This document shows positions 62,250-64,000 of a DNA stretch of 64,000 nt, one piece after another. Position 1 is the stretch's first letter; each line of letters opens with the position of its first letter. Source of the DNA: Sepiola atlantica (lineage: Eukaryota; Mollusca; Cephalopoda; Sepiida; Sepiolidae); NCBI GenBank assembly GCA_963556195.1, contig CAUVYP010000579.1, positions 868,001 to 932,000 on the forward strand, in the 5' to 3' direction. Position numbers and translations under genes: made by a program. A model generated the notes under the pieces. The model had not been told where the DNA came from and did no database searches. It worked only from the letters and a program-made list of their open reading frames with translations.

Positions 62250-64000
62250 TTGTTGATGTTTTGCGTATTCAGTTTGTATCGACATATCTCCGGGAGTACA
62301 AGAGCTGAACTTCTGAAACTTGGTACTTCAGTAGAAAATGTGTGTCCGCTAATGTCTGCAAAGTTTCAGAGCACAATTCTTATAAATGTGGAAGTTATAA
62401 ACACAAGCGATATCAACTTAAAATCGCACTAAATTTTGCAGATGTTTTGCGAATTCAGTTTGTATCGACATATCTCCGGGAGTACAAGAGCTGAACTTCT
62501 GAAACTTGGTACTTCAGTAGAAAATGTGTGTCCGCTAATGTCTGCAAAGTTTCGGAGCACAATTCTTATAAATGTGGAAGTTATTAACAAAAGACCTATC
62601 AACTTTAAATCGCACTAAATTTTGTTTATGTTTTGCGTATTCAGTTTGTATCGACATATCTCCGGGAGTACAAGAGCTGACCTTCTGAAACTTCGTACAT
62701 CAGTAGAAAATGTGTGTCCGCTATTGTCTGCAAAGTTTCGGAGCACAATTCTCATTAATGTGGAAGTTATAAACAAAAGCGATATCAACTTTAAATCGCA
62801 CTAAATTTTGTTGATGTTTTGCGTATTCAGTTTGTATCGACATATCTCCGGGAGTACAAGAGCTGAACTTCTGAAACTTGGTACTTCAGTAGAAAATGTG
62901 TGTCCGCTAATGTCTGCGAAGTTTCAGAGCACAATTCTTATAAATGTGGAAGTTATAAACAAAAGCGATATCAACTTAAAATCGCACTAAATTTTGTTGA
63001 TGTTTTGCGTATTCAGTTTGTATCGACATATCTCCGGGAGTACAAGAGCTGAACTTCTGAAACTTGGTACTTCAGTAGAAAATGTGTGTCCGCTAATGTC
63101 TGCAAAGTTTCAGAGCACAATTTGTATAAATGTGGAAGTTATAAACACAAGCGATATCAACTTAAAATCGCACTAAATTTTGTTGATGTTTTGCGTATTC
63201 AGTTTGTATCGACATATCTCCGGGAGTACAAGAGCTGAACTTCTGAAACTTGGTACTTCAGTAGAAAATGTGTGTCCGCTAATGTCTGCAAAGTTTCGGA
63301 GCACAATTCTTATAAATGTGGAAGTTATAAACAAAAGCGATATCAACTTAAAATCGCACTAAATTTTGTTAGTGTTTTGCGTATTCAGTTTGTATCGACA
63401 TATCTCCGGGAGTACAAGAGCTGAACTTCTGAAACTTGGTACTTCAGTAGAAAATGTGTGTCCGCTAATGTCTGCAAAGTTTCGGAGCACAATTCTTATA
63501 AATGTGGAAGTTATTAACAAAAGACCTACCAACTTAAAATCGCACTAAATTTTGTTTATGTTTTGCGTATTCAGTTTGTATCGACATATCTCCGGGAGTA
63601 CAAGAGCTGAACTTCTGAAACTTGGTACTTCAGTAGAAAATGTGTGTCCGCTAATGTCTGCAAAGTTTCGGAGCACAATTCTTATAAATGTGGAAGTTAT
63701 TAACAAAAGACCTATCAACTTAAAATCGCACTAAATTTTGTTTATGTTTTGCGTATTCAGTTTGTATCGACATATCTCCGGGAGTACAAGAGCTGAACTT
63801 CTGAAACTTGGTACTTCAGTAGAAAATGTGTGTCCGCTAATGTCTGCAAAGTTTCGGAGCACAATTCTTATAAATGTGGAAGTTATTAACAAAAGACCTA
63901 TCAACTTTAAATCGCACTAAATTTTGTTTATGTTTTGCGTATTCAGTTTGTATCGACATATCTCCGGGAGTACAAGAGCTGACCTTCTGAAACTTCGTAC
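62250..64000 (+). repeat. 19-monomer unit, copy 2, cut by window edge
   Basis: The order is f g h u s a b (c/b) (c/g) and a partial h. It follows 58716-62249 in register and keeps TTGTTAGTG, CCTACCAAC and CTCATTAATG. The last 77 bp (63924-64000) are the front of an h monomer ending at CTTCGTAC, so the array continues beyond the window. Confidence 0.93.

Larger units (their letters stand above)
1..64000 (+). repeat. 186-bp tandem satellite array filling the whole window
   Basis: The same monomer recurs every 186 bp on one strand with no inversion and no interruption. Monomers are numbered here from the TTG at nt 1 (ATG at nt 7-9, TAA at nt 181-183). Subtype letters used below: a, standard (CGG at nt 118-120, AAAAGCGAT near nt 153); b, ATTAAC plus AAAAGACCT; c, a with a TTT leader; c*, c with CAG at nt 118-120; d, ACAAGCGATATACC; d+, d with an ATGTTGTTT leader; e, CAG with AAAGTGTG or ATAGTGTG; f, CAG plus ACAAGCG; g, CAG leader plus GAATTC; h, GACCTTC, TTCGTACATC, CTATTG; i, ACAAACGATATACC; j, TACTGCAG; l, TTG leader plus GAATTC; m, h front with TTACAG; n and t, 187-bp forms; o, b-like with TTTAAATCG; p, TTACAG; q, CCGGTAGT; r, TTACGG; s, TTTGTATAAATG; u, TCTGCGAAG; x, AACGAAAGC; b', CCGAGAGT. 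The structure is direct observation; satellite identity is inferred from it. Confidence 0.99.

Noticed and set aside
114..63920. More than 300 short open frames of 60-61 codons read as a gene family or polyprotein
   Set aside because: They follow from a 186-bp repeat with one TAA per 62 codons. Most subtype differences change the residue, start codons are mostly TTG, and broken copies persist. Each frame is closed by its own stop, so no polyprotein results.
1..64000. A giant continuous protein if TGA were read as sense
   Set aside because: In a, e and f monomers that frame would be open apart from TGA, but b, d, g, i, l and o carry TAT TAA CAA or TAT TAA CAC in it, and n and t shift the frame.
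1..64000. CRISPR array
   Set aside because: The repeats are 186 bp and directly abutting, with no spacers and no cas genes.
1..64000. Tandem transposon or rDNA spacer
   Set aside because: No transposase, reverse transcriptase, terminal repeats, target duplications or rRNA sequence is visible at any position; all bases belong to the monomer.

Overview
The whole 64 kb window is one uninterrupted block of satellite DNA. A single 186-bp monomer is repeated head to tail, always in the same orientation, from the first base to the last. Counting from the TTG at 114, there are 343 complete monomers plus a partial one at each edge. The tally closes exactly: 343 x 186 bp, plus 13 monomers of 187 bp, minus one of 185 bp, accounts for 114-63923. 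I found no unique sequence, RNA gene, transposon, CRISPR array or credible protein gene. The monomer is about 36% G+C (67 of 186 in the consensus) and carries 7 CpG where base composition predicts about 6, so CpG is not depleted. A long homogeneous array with a near-nucleosomal period points to eukaryotic (peri)centromeric or other heterochromatin. AT richness and retained CpG would suit an invertebrate such as an insect, but I cannot identify the species or satellite family from the sequence alone.

Monomers fall into about 20 recurring subtypes, called here by letters and defined in the first feature. Subtypes follow each other in stereotyped orders (a-b-c-d-e-f-g-h, l-x-r, u-s-a-b-c*), so the array has higher-order repeat (HOR) structure. 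The HOR is not one fixed unit. It is a mosaic of nested segmental duplications of 8, 12, 14, 15, 19, 21 and 27 monomers, many of them adjacent and marked by shared private mutations.

Layout: 1-9973, two 27-monomer units; 9974-11275, linker; 11276-18161, a 21-monomer unit and a shortened 16-monomer copy; 18162-23184, tandem 14/13-monomer copies; 23185-24486, linker; 24487-27836, a 12-monomer unit plus a truncated copy; 27837-32673, a 15-monomer unit and an 11-monomer partial copy; 31186-41231, two almost identical 27-monomer units of 5,023 bp; 41232-43835, mixed; 43836-49415, tandem 15-monomer copies; 49416-55367, a poorly ordered stretch; 55368-58715, 8/10-monomer copies; 58716-64000, a 19-monomer unit and the start of its second copy.

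Nearly every monomer has a 60-codon open frame closed by TAA. The repeat length happens to be 62 codons, most subtype differences would change the amino acid, and no expression signal is convincing, so I treat these frames as by-products of the repeat. The interesting biology is the evolution of the array: chimeric monomers at unequal-exchange junctions, localized variant lineages that date duplications, a conserved core next to a hypervariable block, and a left-to-right change in subtype content.
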